Shown here piece by piece: positions 35,208-44,428 of a DNA stretch of 64,000 nucleotides (position 1 is its first letter; the number at the start of each line of letters is the position of its first letter). The position numbers and the translations under genes are program-made. The notes under the pieces were generated by a model, which saw only the letters and a list, made by a program, of their open reading frames with translations, searched no databases and was not told where the DNA came from. This DNA comes from Niastella populi (GTDB lineage Bacteria; Bacteroidota; Bacteroidia; Chitinophagales; Chitinophagaceae). The DNA lies in NCBI RefSeq assembly GCF_002078015.1, contig NZ_LWBP01000200.1, forward strand, positions 1 to 64,000, read 5' to 3'.

Positions 35208-35246
35208 CGTGATGTACATCACGCCAAACTTGTGATGTACATCGGG
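35208..35246. promoter_or_regulatory. Two Crp/Fnr-type palindromes upstream of ridA
   Basis: CGTGATGTACATCACG (35208-35223) is a perfect palindrome directly after the regulator stop. TGATGTACATC repeats at 35233-35243, with 23 bp between equivalent positions. The core TGAT-N4-ATCA is the FNR-type operator shape. The ridA start lies about 60 bp further on. Confidence 0.7.
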
Positions 35247-35299
35247 GGCTAATTGCGGGCTTCTTCCCAGCTTTGCAGTACATAAAAAAAGTAAAGATT

Positions 35300-35689
35300 A
35301 TGGAAAAGAAGATCATCAATCCCTGGAAATGGCAGGATGCGCGCAACTATGTTCAGGCCGTTGAAGTAAAGAACGTAACAGGTACGCTGTATGTGGCCGG
35401 ACAGGCAGCGGTTCATGCCGATGGCAAATCGAGCAATGCAGATATGAAAACGCAGCTGCAACTGGCCATCCAAAACCTGGAACAGGTTATTACGGAAGCC
35501 GGGTATGAGCTCAGCAATATTGTACGATTGAATATCCTCACTACATCATCAGCCGAATTGTGGCCCCACTTCGACCTGCTGCAAAGCTGGCTCACCAGGC
35601 ATGGCATTAAGCAGGCGACAACGCTGTTTGAAGTGCCGGTGCTTTTTGAAACATTAAAGATAGAACTGGAGGCTACGGCGGTGCGGTAA
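35300..35689 (+). CDS. RidA-family (YjgF/YER057c/UK114) protein
   Basis: 129 residues from ATG 35300; the frame opens at 35273, but homologues begin near MEKKIINPWKW. It has the YjgF fold with LYVAGQAAVHADGK and, near the end, TTLFEVPVLFETLKIELEATAV. RidA proteins hydrolyse reactive enamine/imine intermediates made by PLP enzymes. The canonical catalytic Arg of strict RidA (in the R-x-C/V region) is not clearly present, so this may be a relative with another activity. It lies 92 bp after the Crp/Fnr gene, behind two palindromic operator-like sites, and is convergent with the aminotransferase gene. Confidence 0.85.
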   Translation: MEKKIINPWKWQDARNYVQAVEVKNVTGTLYVAGQAAVHADGKSSNADMKTQLQLAIQNLEQVITEAGYELSNIVRLNILTTSSAELWPHFDLLQSWLTRHGIKQATTLFEVPVLFETLKIELEATAVR

Positions 35690-35704
35690 GAAACAAAACA
35701 AAAA

Positions 35705-35738
35705 AACCCTGGCAGCATTACACTCCAGGGTTCTTATA
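35705..35738. terminator. Bidirectional terminator between ridA and aminotransferase
   Basis: AACCCTGG (35705-35712) and CCAGGGTT (35725-35732) form an 8-bp stem. On the minus strand it is followed by TTTTTTTG, on the plus strand by CTTATAT. It serves the convergent pair. Confidence 0.8.
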
Positions 35739-35749
35739 TATTCATTGTT

Positions 35750-35820
35750 GAGTTTTCCTTGTCAACTCGCCAACTCATTAGTCAACTCGTCAACCAGTCA
35801 ACCCGTCAACTATTCAACTT
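35750..35820. repeat. GTCAACTC short-word array (8-bp period)
   Basis: The words GTCAACTC, GTCAACCA, GTCAACCC and relatives follow each other at 8-bp steps, ending at the aminotransferase stop. Confidence 0.7.
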
Positions 35821-37009
35821 ACTTCAACTTCGCCAGCGCGGCAGTGATGCGTTTCCAGGCTTCTTCGATCTTCTCCATGCTGTTGGCAAAAGAGATCCGA
35901 ATAGCGGTAGGTTCGCCAAAGGCGCGGCCGGTAACGGTAGATACATGCGCTTTGTTCAGCAGGTACATACACAGGTCGTCGGCATCCTTGATCGTTTCTT
36001 CACCATCGCTTTTTCCGAAGAAAGCGGTAACGGTCGGGAATACGTAGAAAGCGCCATCCGGCTCGGGGAAGGTTAAACCGGGGATAGCCTTCATCAATTC
36101 GATCACACGTTTTTTACGACGCTCGAACTCTTTCGTCATTTCGAAAGAAGGTTTCAGATCGGTAGTCAACGCGGTGATGGCAGCGCGCTGGGTAATGCTG
36201 TTGGTACCGCTGGTGAACTGGCCCTGTAATTTCTCGCAGGCTTTGATCACATCAGGATGAGCGGCGAGGTAACCTAACCGGTAACCGGTCATGGCAAAAC
36301 CTTTACTTAAACCGTTCAATACAATAACGCGGTCTTTCAGTTCTTCGAACTGCGCAATGCTCTCGTGTTTGCCTACGAAATTGATGTACTCATAAATTTC
36401 GTCAGACAGGATATAACAGTTGGGATATTTTGCAAATACTTTGGCCAGGCCTTCCAGTTCGGCTTTGCTGTACACGCTGCCGCTGGGGTTACAGGGTGAA
36501 GAGAAAATGAACAACCTTGTTTTATCGCTGATCGCAGCCTGCAGCTCTTCAGGCGTGATCTTGTACTTGTTCTTGATAGAAGTAGGTACCAGTTTCACTA
36601 CGCCTTCGCCAAGTTTCACGATCTCGGAATAGGTAACCCAGTAAGGCGTAGGGATGATTACCTCATCGCCTTTGCTTACAGTGGCAAAAACGGCATTGGC
36701 AAGGCTGTGCTTGGCGCCGGTTGAGGCTATGATATTTTCAGGCTTATATGACAGGTTGTTATCACGCTTCAACTTTGTACAAACCGCTTCGCGCAATTCG
36801 GGATAGCCGGCTACCGGTGTGTAATGGCTGTAGTTTTCATCAATTGCCTTCTTGGCAGCTTCTTTAATATGCTCAGGCGTATCGAAATCAGGTTCGCCCA
36901 GGCTCAGGTCGATCACATCGATTCCTTTGGCGCGTAATTCACGGCCCAACTTAGCCATCTTCAAAGTTTCAGGCTCGTTAAATAACTGTAAACGTGATGA
37001 AAGTTGCAT
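35819..37009 (-). CDS. PLP-dependent aminotransferase, aspartate aminotransferase type
   Basis: 396 residues, class I/II aminotransferase, subfamily I-gamma type by length and motifs. The signature LSKGFAMTGYRLGYLAAHPD holds the PLP lysine. Also present are SLGEPDFDTP near the start, SSPCNPSG (PLP-ribitol loop) and the substrate Arg region AIRISFANS near the end. It probably transfers the amino group between aspartate and 2-oxoglutarate, although related enzymes act on other amino acids. It is a single gene with its own terminator, facing ridA. Confidence 0.92.
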   Translation of the reverse strand: MQLSSRLQLFNEPETLKMAKLGRELRAKGIDVIDLSLGEPDFDTPEHIKEAAKKAIDENYSHYTPVAGYPELREAVCTKLKRDNNLSYKPENIIASTGAKHSLANAVFATVSKGDEVIIPTPYWVTYSEIVKLGEGVVKLVPTSIKNKYKITPEELQAAISDKTRLFIFSSPCNPSGSVYSKAELEGLAKVFAKYPNCYILSDEIYEYINFVGKHESIAQFEELKDRVIVLNGLSKGFAMTGYRLGYLAAHPDVIKACEKLQGQFTSGTNSITQRAAITALTTDLKPSFEMTKEFERRKKRVIELMKAIPGLTFPEPDGAFYVFPTVTAFFGKSDGEETIKDADDLCMYLLNKAHVSTVTGRAFGEPTAIRISFANSMEKIEEAWKRITAALAKLK

Positions 37010-37124
37010 ACTATTTATTGGTTGATAGTTTTTTTGTGCCGCAAAAGTACACCAAAAGCGCTAATGTGCTGGTTTGAAAAAAGCCCCGGGCCAAAAATTT
37101 GACATTTGAAAAAACAGGAGGCCC

Positions 37125-37350
37125 ATACAGGTTGCAGGTTACAGGTTGCAGCGGCTAAAAGGCAGAAAACTGTATAAATTGCAAAATTCCGCGACACTTC
37201 ACCACAATTTTCGCCCAAATACACGTTTTAACGTAAACTTAAAATCCTGAATCTGAACCAGGAAATCCTGATGGGGGTGAAAGGGAGCCGGAAATCCGGA
37301 AAACCCCGTAAAATCCCGATAAATCCGGGACAGGCGCTGTAACTTGTAAC
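37125..37350. repeat. Inverted AGGTTACAGGTTGC words and CCCG hairpin module (copy 3)
   Basis: CAGGTTGCAGGTTACAGGTT (from about 37130) faces the complementary CTGTAACTTGTAACCTG (37339-37355). Next to the latter is TCCCGATAAATCCGGGACAG (37314-37333), a member of the dispersed CCCG..CGGGACA family. Confidence 0.65.
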
Positions 37351-37371
37351 CTGTTTCTGATCGAAAACACT

Positions 37372-37379
37372 ATCTTTGC
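37372..37379 (+). promoter_or_regulatory. -7 box of secDF
   Basis: TATCTTTG matches TAnnTTTG, 31 bp before the secDF start codon. Confidence 0.5.
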
Positions 37380-37409
37380 CAACTCTAAAAAAATAAACGA
37401 CACAATCCA

Positions 37410-40400
37410 ATGAGAGCACTGGTTAGCATTTTTGCAGGTCTGTTGATCCTGATCTCTTTATACCAGCTTTCGTTTACCTGGTTTGTTAACCAGCACGAAA
37501 AGGAAATGGGTAAAAAAGCAGATGCCTATGTGAAACGGGCCTATCCCCTTACTCCTGCCCAAAAGTACCCCAACAACACCGAAGCCCGGGCCTATTACAA
37601 GGATACCGTGGACAATGTACGCGACGCTTATCTCGATAGCTTGCTGACTGCTACAAGAGACAAAAAAATTACCTGGTGGGGTCAAACCTATCAGAAAGCC
37701 AAAGAAAGCGAACTGTTGCTGGGGCTCGACCTGCAAGGCGGTATCAACGTAACGATGGATGTAGCCCTCGACGGCCTCATTAAAGGCCTGGCTAACAATC
37801 CGAAAGATCCTCAATTGTTAAAAGCGATCGCCGAGGCGCAGGCGAGAAAGATCAATAGCGATCGAAACTTCATCGATCTGTTTGCCGCAGCTTACAGCCA
37901 ACAGAACCCGGGCGCCAGACTGGCCCCCCTGTTCGCTAATTCAAACAACAAACTGAGTGGAAACGCTTCTGACAGCAAAGTGTTAAGCTACATTCACGAA
38001 CAGGCCAATGCTGCAATGAAGCAAACCTACCAGGTATTGCAAAAGCGTATTGACAAGTTCGGTGTTGCCCAGCCTAACATCAGCCTCGATGAGAACAAAG
38101 GTATCATTACCGTAGAACTGGCAGGCGCCAGCGATCCTGAAAGGGTTCGTAAATACCTGCAATCGACAGCCAACCTGCAGTTCTGGGAAGTATATACACT
38201 CGAAGAATTATCTTCTTCAGTGATGAACGCTTCCAAGGCGCTCGACGATTACCTGGCTGTCACTAAAACCGATTCAAACGGTGTAGCTGTAAAAGACACT
38301 TCAGCCGCCAGCCGCAATATTCTGGCCAGCAAAATAAGATTCTTCCCGCCGCAACAGGATCCCCAAACCGGCAAAGTAAGCTATTCGCCTTACCTCGGTA
38401 TGGCCCTGCTGTCCGATACAAGCACCATCAATAAATACCTGAGCATCCCTGTTGTACGCAACAGCTTCCCTGCCAACCTGAAGTTCCTTTGGGGCAAACA
38501 GGACCGCGATGCGGAAGGCAAGCTGAGCAATGCTTTGCAACTGTATGCCATCAAAACCGTTCCCGGTAAAGACAAGGCCGAACTCGAAGGCGACGCTATC
38601 GAAGATGCCCGCCAGGAGTTTGACCAGGTTACCAACGAAGTGGCTGTGTCGATGGAAATGAATCCCAGCGGCGGCAGAACATGGGCCCGCATGACCGAAA
38701 AGAACGTAGGCAAACCAATCGCCATCGTTCTCGACGACATCGTTTACAGCGCCCCCAACGTGATTCAAAAGATCGATGGTGGTAACTCACGTATTACCAT
38801 GGGTTCTGGCGGAAAGAACCAGCAACTGGTTATCGAAGAAGCCAATGACCTCGCCAACATCCTGAAAGCCGGTAAACTGGAAGCACCAGCCGTTATCGTT
38901 CAGGAACAGGTGGTTGGTCCCACCCTCGGTGAGCAGGCCGTAAACGGCGGTATCATGGCCTTCGCCATTTCATTCATCGTCATATTCGCCCTGATGCTGG
39001 TTTATTACAATACCGCAGGTATTGTTGCCAACATCGCACTGATATTGAACCTGTTATTTACCATTGGCGTGTTGAGCGCCCTGAATGCCACCTTAACAGC
39101 GCCCGGTATTGCCGGTCTGGTGCTGACCATCGGTATGGCGGTAGATACCAACGTAATCATCTTTGAGCGTATTAAAGAGGAGCTTTCGAAAGGCAACACC
39201 TACGCTCAGGCAGTTAAAACAGGTTACCTGCGCTCATTGCCTCCGGTACTCGATGCGCACATCACCACCCTGTTAACCGCCGTCATCCTGTTCATTTATG
39301 GTTTAGGCCCTGTATTAGGTTTCGCTACCACCCAGATCCTCGGTATCCTGTTATCGTTGTTCTGTGGTATCCTGGTATCACGCCTGATCACTGATTTCTA
39401 TACCAACAAGAACAGGCACTTCAATTATTTCACAGCTATCTCAAAACGCATATTCAAACACGCTGCCTTTAAATTCATCCAGTACCGTAAAATAGCTTAT
39501 GGTATTTCAGTAATCGTATTGTTACTGGGCGTGGCTTCGTTCTTCCACGGTTTCAGATACGGGGTAGAATTCAGCGGCGGTAGAAGTTATGTAGTGAACT
39601 TTGGTAAAGCGGTAAATGCCGAACAGGTTCGCAATACACTGGAAAAAACATTTGGCAGCACACCCGTTATTAAAACTTACGGCAGCGACGCCAAACTGAA
39701 CATCACCACCGATTACCGCGTAAATGAAACCGGTTTGGGTGTCGATTCAGCCGTGCAAACCACACTATATAACGGGTTGAAAACCTTTTTGCCTGAAGGA
39801 ACCACCCAGCAGGATTTCAACAACCGTTTGCTGGAAGGAAGCAATAAGGTAAACCCAACCATTTCCGATGACCTGAAAGCCGGTGCCCAATGGGCCACCT
39901 TCTGGTCGATGCTGATCATCGCTATCTATATCTTCATCCGTTTCCGCGACTGGAGATATTCAGTAGGTACCATCATTGCCCTGCTGCACGACGTACTGGT
40001 AACGCTGGCCGTGTTCTCGTTCCTGAAAGACGTAGTACCGTTCCCGCTTGAAATTGACCAGCACTTCATTGCCGCGATATTGACCGTTATCGGTTTCTCA
40101 ATGAACGATACCGTGATCGTGTACGACCGTATCCGCGAGTACAGTCATACCATGCACAATGTTGATAAAACCACCATTCTTAACAAAGCGATCAACGACA
40201 CCCTGAGCCGTACCGTAATGACGTCACTCACCGTGTTCCTCACCATCCTCATCCTGTTCCTGGTAGGCGGCGAGGTAACCAAAGGTTTCGCCTTCGCAAT
40301 GTTGATAGGTGTAGTTACCGGTACTTATTCTTCTATCTTTGTAGCAGCGCCGATCCTGGTCGACTTTGCCAAAGACAAACCACTGGGCGAAGCTGCTCCT

Positions 40401-40454
40401 CCTAAAAAACCGGAAACAGCAGCTGCGAAACCAGCGCTCGCGAAGAAAGCTTAA
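37410..40454 (+). CDS. secDF: Fused protein translocase subunit SecDF
   Basis: 1014 residues: SecD and SecF in one chain, as is usual in Bacteroidota. The SecD part has a first membrane helix (about 5-25), a large periplasmic domain, then GLVLTIGMAVDTNVIIFERI. The SecF part begins near RIFKHAAFKFIQYRK, with YGVEFSGGRSYVVNF and AILTVIGFSMNDTVIVYDRI. About 12 membrane helices are expected, and the Pro/Ala/Lys-rich tail is cytoplasmic. SecDF uses the proton gradient to pull exported proteins through SecYEG. It is a single gene with a strong terminator. Confidence 0.98.
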   Translation: MRALVSIFAGLLILISLYQLSFTWFVNQHEKEMGKKADAYVKRAYPLTPAQKYPNNTEARAYYKDTVDNVRDAYLDSLLTATRDKKITWWGQTYQKAKESELLLGLDLQGGINVTMDVALDGLIKGLANNPKDPQLLKAIAEAQARKINSDRNFIDLFAAAYSQQNPGARLAPLFANSNNKLSGNASDSKVLSYIHEQANAAMKQTYQVLQKRIDKFGVAQPNISLDENKGIITVELAGASDPERVRKYLQSTANLQFWEVYTLEELSSSVMNASKALDDYLAVTKTDSNGVAVKDTSAASRNILASKIRFFPPQQDPQTGKVSYSPYLGMALLSDTSTINKYLSIPVVRNSFPANLKFLWGKQDRDAEGKLSNALQLYAIKTVPGKDKAELEGDAIEDARQEFDQVTNEVAVSMEMNPSGGRTWARMTEKNVGKPIAIVLDDIVYSAPNVIQKIDGGNSRITMGSGGKNQQLVIEEANDLANILKAGKLEAPAVIVQEQVVGPTLGEQAVNGGIMAFAISFIVIFALMLVYYNTAGIVANIALILNLLFTIGVLSALNATLTAPGIAGLVLTIGMAVDTNVIIFERIKEELSKGNTYAQAVKTGYLRSLPPVLDAHITTLLTAVILFIYGLGPVLGFATTQILGILLSLFCGILVSRLITDFYTNKNRHFNYFTAISKRIFKHAAFKFIQYRKIAYGISVIVLLLGVASFFHGFRYGVEFSGGRSYVVNFGKAVNAEQVRNTLEKTFGSTPVIKTYGSDAKLNITTDYRVNETGLGVDSAVQTTLYNGLKTFLPEGTTQQDFNNRLLEGSNKVNPTISDDLKAGAQWATFWSMLIIAIYIFIRFRDWRYSVGTIIALLHDVLVTLAVFSFLKDVVPFPLEIDQHFIAAILTVIGFSMNDTVIVYDRIREYSHTMHNVDKTTILNKAINDTLSRTVMTSLTVFLTILILFLVGGEVTKGFAFAMLIGVVTGTYSSIFVAAPILVDFAKDKPLGEAAPPKKPETAAAKPALAKKA

Positions 40455-40476
40455 TTGATCTCTTTCTATAAAAAAA

Positions 40477-40508
40477 GCCTCCCCGCCAGCTGGCGGAGGG
40501 GCTTTTTT
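40477..40508 (+). terminator. Intrinsic terminator of secDF
   Basis: GCCTCCCCGCCA/TGGCGGAGGGGC arms, followed by six T, start 23 bp after the secDF stop. Confidence 0.9.
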
Positions 40509-40527
40509 GTTTTTGGCGTGCTTTCTA

Positions 40528-40665
40528 CAAGTTGAAAAGTTGATAAAGTTGATACAGGTGATAGAGGGCTATCGCTGTTTTAGGCTTTTCGAATTTAATT
40601 ATGAGTCCCAAAACAGTGACCTTTATCAACTTTATCACCTCCTCCATCAACTCTATCAACTAACC
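40528..40665. repeat. Inverted GTTGATAAAGTTGAT / ATCAACTTTATC word arrays
   Basis: The left block (AAGTTGAAAAGTTGATAAAG, from 40529) is complementary to the right block (TTTATCAACTTTATCACC and CATCAACTCTATCAAC, 40621-40661). They could pair over about 130 bp. No credible gene lies between 40509 and 40819. Confidence 0.75.
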
Positions 40666-40819
40666 CCCATTAACCGCTCCTTAACCATCCCAGGTTTATC
40701 CTTCCACCTGCTTTGCATTCATACAGTAGCCTGAAACCTGCAGCTGTATCTCCCTTCCACTGAAGTAACTTTAGTAACGCATCGCCAAATTTTTCAACTT
40801 ACTTTAATAACAACACACT

Positions 40820-41377
40820 ATGCACTCGTCAAAAGCAAAATACATCAACCAACTGCTCAGTACAGAGAATGATCACCAGAAAAAATTGAACGAGATCGTT
40901 TTACAGTCAATAGAGCAGGAAAAACTGTTGCTGCAAAGCATTACCCAACCAAAGGATGAACCACTTACTGCAGGCCAGCGGCTGGCCGACCGGGTAGCGC
41001 GTTTCGGCGGCAGTTGGAAATTCATTTCCTCGTTCGTGATCATCCTATCGGTATGGATTGGCATTAACGTCGTTTTGCAAGGCCCCAACCGGTTCGACCC
41101 CTACCCTTTTATTTTGCTGAACCTGCTGCTCTCCTGCCTTGCCGCCATTCAGGCGCCGGTAATTATGATGAGCCAGAACCGCCAGGAAGAAAAGGACCGC
41201 AAACGCAATGAGAACGATTATGTGGTTAACCTGAAGGCCGAGATCGAGATCAGGACCCTGCATCAGAAGATAGACCTGCTTATTCATGAACAGTTCAAAG
41301 AACTGATAGAATCACAAGCCGAACAGATCAAACTGCTGCATACGATCATTAGGGAAGACAGGAAGAAGGGAATGTGA
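40820..41377 (+). CDS. DUF1003 membrane protein
   Basis: 185 residues, a typical DUF1003 protein. It has a cytoplasmic N-terminus, then RLADRVARFGGSWKFISSF, two membrane helices (about 68-85 and 98-118; WIGINVVLQGPNRFDPYPF between them), and the QAPVIMMSQNRQEEKDRKR motif followed by a helical tail (EIEIRTLHQKIDLLIHEQ). The function of the family is not established; members often occur near stress or ion-homeostasis genes. Here it stands alone between repeat-rich spacers. Confidence 0.9.
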   Translation: MHSSKAKYINQLLSTENDHQKKLNEIVLQSIEQEKLLLQSITQPKDEPLTAGQRLADRVARFGGSWKFISSFVIILSVWIGINVVLQGPNRFDPYPFILLNLLLSCLAAIQAPVIMMSQNRQEEKDRKRNENDYVVNLKAEIEIRTLHQKIDLLIHEQFKELIESQAEQIKLLHTIIREDRKKGM

Positions 41378-41480
41378 TAATGTGATAATGTGATAATGCC
41401 TTATGCGGAAAGCCTGCCCATTGGCGGTCATCACGAATTTAATTAATTATCGAATTATCCAATTATCACATTAACAAAAA
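41370..41480. repeat. Inverted GTGATAAT / ATTATCAC word arrays
   Basis: GTGATAAT is repeated three times at 41374-41397, starting at the DUF1003 stop. The complementary TCGAATTATCCAATTATCAC sits at about 41452-41471. The pair could form a long 3' hairpin on the DUF1003 message. Confidence 0.75.
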
Positions 41481-41512
41481 CGCCGCCCACCCGGAGCGAC
41501 GTTTAAACCCTA
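41479..41512. terminator. Possible terminator downstream of DUF1003 gene
   Basis: AACGCCGC, a CCACCCGGA loop and GCGACGTT form an 8-bp stem with one wobble. A-rich DNA on the left and TAAA on the right. From 41513 to the kinase promoter I see nothing else. Confidence 0.5.
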
Positions 41513-41838
41513 AAGAAACCGACCTATTTTAGTATTTTTTATGATCTGTATGCCATGTTGGATCAGCAGCTTTTTTCGCCATTACATGCCCGGGGTTGAA
41601 GCCGGGCTATAATTTTTATGATGCATTTGCGCCCTCATGATAAAACCCATTATCACCGGCCAACCCGGCAGTGATACACTTTCTGTTTATTTAATGATTT
41701 GAATGGATTTTTAATGCCTGTTCGCCGAAGCACCGGCGTAGGCGCCCCGGTTGCTTTTGTTAATGTGAAAGTATTCAAATGCACTACCCCGAAGAAATTT
41801 TGGGCGCTGCTTAACCGGTGATTAACAAACCCCGCCAC

Positions 41839-41870
41839 CTTGACCATCTGTAGCAGTTGTTGTACCTTTC
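41839..41870 (+). promoter_or_regulatory. Possible promoter of the histidine kinase operon
   Basis: CTTG (41839-41842), a 20-bp spacer and TACCTTTC (41863-41870, one mismatch to TAnnTTTG) lie 41 bp before the kinase start. Confidence 0.45.
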
Positions 41871-41911
41871 CTTAACGAGCAGTTAACCAGTTTACACAAA
41901 AAGTAAGAATA

Positions 41912-43222
41912 ATGAATGGCAAATTTGCTTACAGGAGTATATCAGATTTTATGCGATCATCAACACTCAGATGGCTGGTTCTGTTGGCAAGTGTTTTAAT
42001 AACGCTTATCATTATCGTGCAGTTGTTCTGGCTGAACAAGGTGTATTCGTTTGAACAAAAAACATTCAACATGAATGTTGTCAAAAGTATCAGGGGACTG
42101 TACGAAGACCTCGATCTTGTTAACTCCCGTACGCATTTACAGGACCTCATAGAACATCCCCGTACCGATTATTTCATGTTCAGGGTCGATAACCCTTATT
42201 TTGAGGATTCCATTGCATCGTACCTGCAACATGAACTGAACGATTTCGATGTGCTCACCGACGCGCACATTGCCTTTTATACCGCCGGCCAGCCCGGCTA
42301 CAGGCATACGACCTACATTACGGCCGCCGCTTCGCGTTATGATGTAGAGAAGATCAACCTCGCCGTATACAACCGCAACTATAATTATATCATGCTGTAC
42401 TTTCCGCACCGCAATAAATACGTATTGCAACAAATGAACTTCTGGTTCATCAGTAGCGCCGTGTTGTTCGTTGTGCTGGTTGGCCTCGCAGTGATCCTGT
42501 TCTTTTTCTACCGGCAACGGTTCCTGGCCGAAATTCAGAAAGATTTCGTGAACAACTTCACGCATGAATTCAAAACACCGCTCGCCGTAATGAAAATATC
42601 GGCTGAAGTACTGCTGAATGAAAAAATAACAACCCAACCCGAGCGGTTACGCAAATACGCCACCATTATAGAAAACCAGACCCAGCATTTACAGCACCAG
42701 GTAGAACGCCTGCTGCAGATTGCCCGCAGCGACCGGAGAGACCTGCCTATTCAAAAAAAGCTGGTGCCGGTGAAAGACCTAATTGAACAGGCCGTTGCCA
42801 AAATGCAACCGATTATCGATGAGAAAAAAGCAGATGTGGATGTACCCATCGATGAAGAACAGAATTTTGAACTGTATGCCGACCGCACACAACTTGAACT
42901 GGCCGTTGTGAACCTGTTGGAAAACGCACTTAAGTTTTCGGTTAAACCACATATTATCGTTTCAACCGGGCACGAAGACGGAAACATTTACATTTCCGTA
43001 AAAGACAATGGTATTGGAATAGAAAAGAAATACCAGAAACGCCTGTTCAATAAATTTTACCGCGTGCCTACCGGTGACGTACACAATGTAAAAGGGTTTG
43101 GACTGGGACTGAATTTCGTAAAAAGAATTATCGATGCCCATCATGGCACCATTAAGATAAACAGCCTGCCCGGTATAGGCACCGAGTTCAGGCTTATTCT
43201 TCCAGGAACTGTAAATAGCTGA
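41912..43222 (+). CDS. Membrane sensor histidine kinase
   Basis: 436 residues. Two membrane helices (about 18-38 and 176-197) flank a periplasmic sensor region of about 135 residues that I cannot assign. The cytoplasmic part has the phosphoacceptor H-box NNFTHEFKTPLAVMK and the ATP-binding boxes VVNLLENALKFS (N), DNGIGIEKKY (G1) and GFGLGLNFVKRI (G2). It phosphorylates itself and passes the phosphate to the regulator encoded 2 bp downstream. The signal is not known. The layout matches RprX-type kinases of Bacteroidota. Confidence 0.94.
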   Translation: MNGKFAYRSISDFMRSSTLRWLVLLASVLITLIIIVQLFWLNKVYSFEQKTFNMNVVKSIRGLYEDLDLVNSRTHLQDLIEHPRTDYFMFRVDNPYFEDSIASYLQHELNDFDVLTDAHIAFYTAGQPGYRHTTYITAAASRYDVEKINLAVYNRNYNYIMLYFPHRNKYVLQQMNFWFISSAVLFVVLVGLAVILFFFYRQRFLAEIQKDFVNNFTHEFKTPLAVMKISAEVLLNEKITTQPERLRKYATIIENQTQHLQHQVERLLQIARSDRRDLPIQKKLVPVKDLIEQAVAKMQPIIDEKKADVDVPIDEEQNFELYADRTQLELAVVNLLENALKFSVKPHIIVSTGHEDGNIYISVKDNGIGIEKKYQKRLFNKFYRVPTGDVHNVKGFGLGLNFVKRIIDAHHGTIKINSLPGIGTEFRLILPGTVNS

Positions 43223-43224
43223 TT

Positions 43225-43929
43225 ATGCTACCAAAAAAAGTTAAAGTACTTCTCGCAGAAGACGACCTGTCGTTAGGATATGTGATCAAAGACAACCTGC
43301 AGGATGCAGGTTATGAAGTGGTATTATGTGCCGACGGACAAACCGCTATCGAAAAGTTCGATAAAACGCAGTATGACATTTGTTTGCTCGACGTTATGAT
43401 GCCCAATAAAGACGGCTTCACCGTTGCGCGCAAGATCCGCCAGCAAAGCGATATGGTGCCTATTTTATTTCTCACCGCCAAATCGATGGAGGAAGATAAA
43501 GTAAAAGGGTTTCTCACCGGCGCCGACGATTATATTACCAAACCGTTCAGTATGCAGGAGCTGTTGCTGCGTATGGAGGTGTTTATTCGCCGCACGCGTA
43601 AGCTGCATGCCGACAGCATTCAGGAGTATAGCATCGGGCAAATGAAGTTCTCCTATACCGATCTCAAACTGCGTACGCAAACCGATACGTTTACCTTAAC
43701 GCAAAAAGAGGCCGACCTGCTCAAGTTCCTGTGCGAGCATGCCAATCATATTTTAAAACGCGATGAAGTATTGCGGAACGTGTGGGGCAAGGATGATTAT
43801 TTCCTCGGCAGAAGCATGGATGTGTTTATGACCAAACTACGGAAGTATTTCAGGGCCGATCCCGATATTGTGCTGGAAACCATTCATGGCGTTGGCTTCC
43901 GGTTCAATGCACCGGTGGGTCATTCGTGA
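43225..43929 (+). CDS. OmpR-family response regulator
   Basis: 234 residues. The receiver domain (about 5-120) has the acidic pair AEDD, the phosphorylation site CLLDVMMPNKDG and KPFSM with the conserved Lys. The C-terminal winged helix (about 140-232) shows LTQKEADLLKFLCEHANHIL and SMDVFMTKLRKYF, ending ETIHGVGFRFN. It is the partner of the kinase just upstream and is translated from the same message. Its targets are unknown. Confidence 0.95.
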   Translation: MLPKKVKVLLAEDDLSLGYVIKDNLQDAGYEVVLCADGQTAIEKFDKTQYDICLLDVMMPNKDGFTVARKIRQQSDMVPILFLTAKSMEEDKVKGFLTGADDYITKPFSMQELLLRMEVFIRRTRKLHADSIQEYSIGQMKFSYTDLKLRTQTDTFTLTQKEADLLKFLCEHANHILKRDEVLRNVWGKDDYFLGRSMDVFMTKLRKYFRADPDIVLETIHGVGFRFNAPVGHS

Positions 43930-43949
43930 AACGTGAAAGGGCTCTTACT

Positions 43950-44066
43950 GCCGCGCAGGAGCCTTGTCAACTTGTTAACCTCGAATTCATCGTGCAATCG
44001 CTGAAAACCTATTAACTTGTCTCTGATGCCGCGTGAGCGCCTTGTCAACCTGTTAACTTATCAACT
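43950..44066. repeat. Tandem GCCTTGTCAACTTGTTAAC block
   Basis: Two copies of a segment with GCCGCG..AG..GCCTTGTCAAC.TGTTAAC (about 43952-43980 and 44029-44058) separate the response regulator from the convergent YjbR gene. Confidence 0.6.
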
Positions 44067-44414
44067 TCTTTTTGCCTTTATGCCTTGTTGCCTCGTTGCC
44101 TTATCCACAGCAACTCCATTATAAGCCGTAGTCAACAAATCAACTAACATTGCTTTTTTAACCTTCTTCAGGTCAACTAAAGTCCAGCCCTGTTTTCCCC
44201 ATTTGTTATCGACGGGGTAAATGATTGTCTTGTCAAACGCGCAAAAGACCGACTGGTCAATCTCCGACAGCTTAACGCAAATGATATGGCTGTCGGGCGC
44301 ATGGGTGGCAAAGATCTTTTTCTTCACCCGGTAAGATGACTTTTCAAAATGCGGTTGTTCTTCCGTACCCGGAAAAGAAAGCGCCAGTTGTTTGAAGGTA
44401 TTTATAGCAACCAT
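44061..44414 (-). CDS. MmcQ/YjbR-family protein
   Basis: 117 residues, a CyaY-like-fold family described as DNA-binding by structure only. It begins INTFKQLALSFPGTEEQPHF and has WTLVDLKKVKKAMLVDLLTT near the end, both typical. Its biological role is not known. It lies 14 bp after the IscA-type gene on the same strand, so the two are probably co-transcribed. Confidence 0.88.
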   Translation of the reverse strand: MVAINTFKQLALSFPGTEEQPHFEKSSYRVKKKIFATHAPDSHIICVKLSEIDQSVFCAFDKTIIYPVDNKWGKQGWTLVDLKKVKKAMLVDLLTTAYNGVAVDKATRQQGIKAKRS

Positions 44415-44428
44415 AAAAGTGTAAGTGC

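Noticed and set aside
40507-40734. 75-codon plus-strand ORF after secDF
   Set aside because: It lies on the terminator and the inverted word arrays, so its sequence is explained by repeats.
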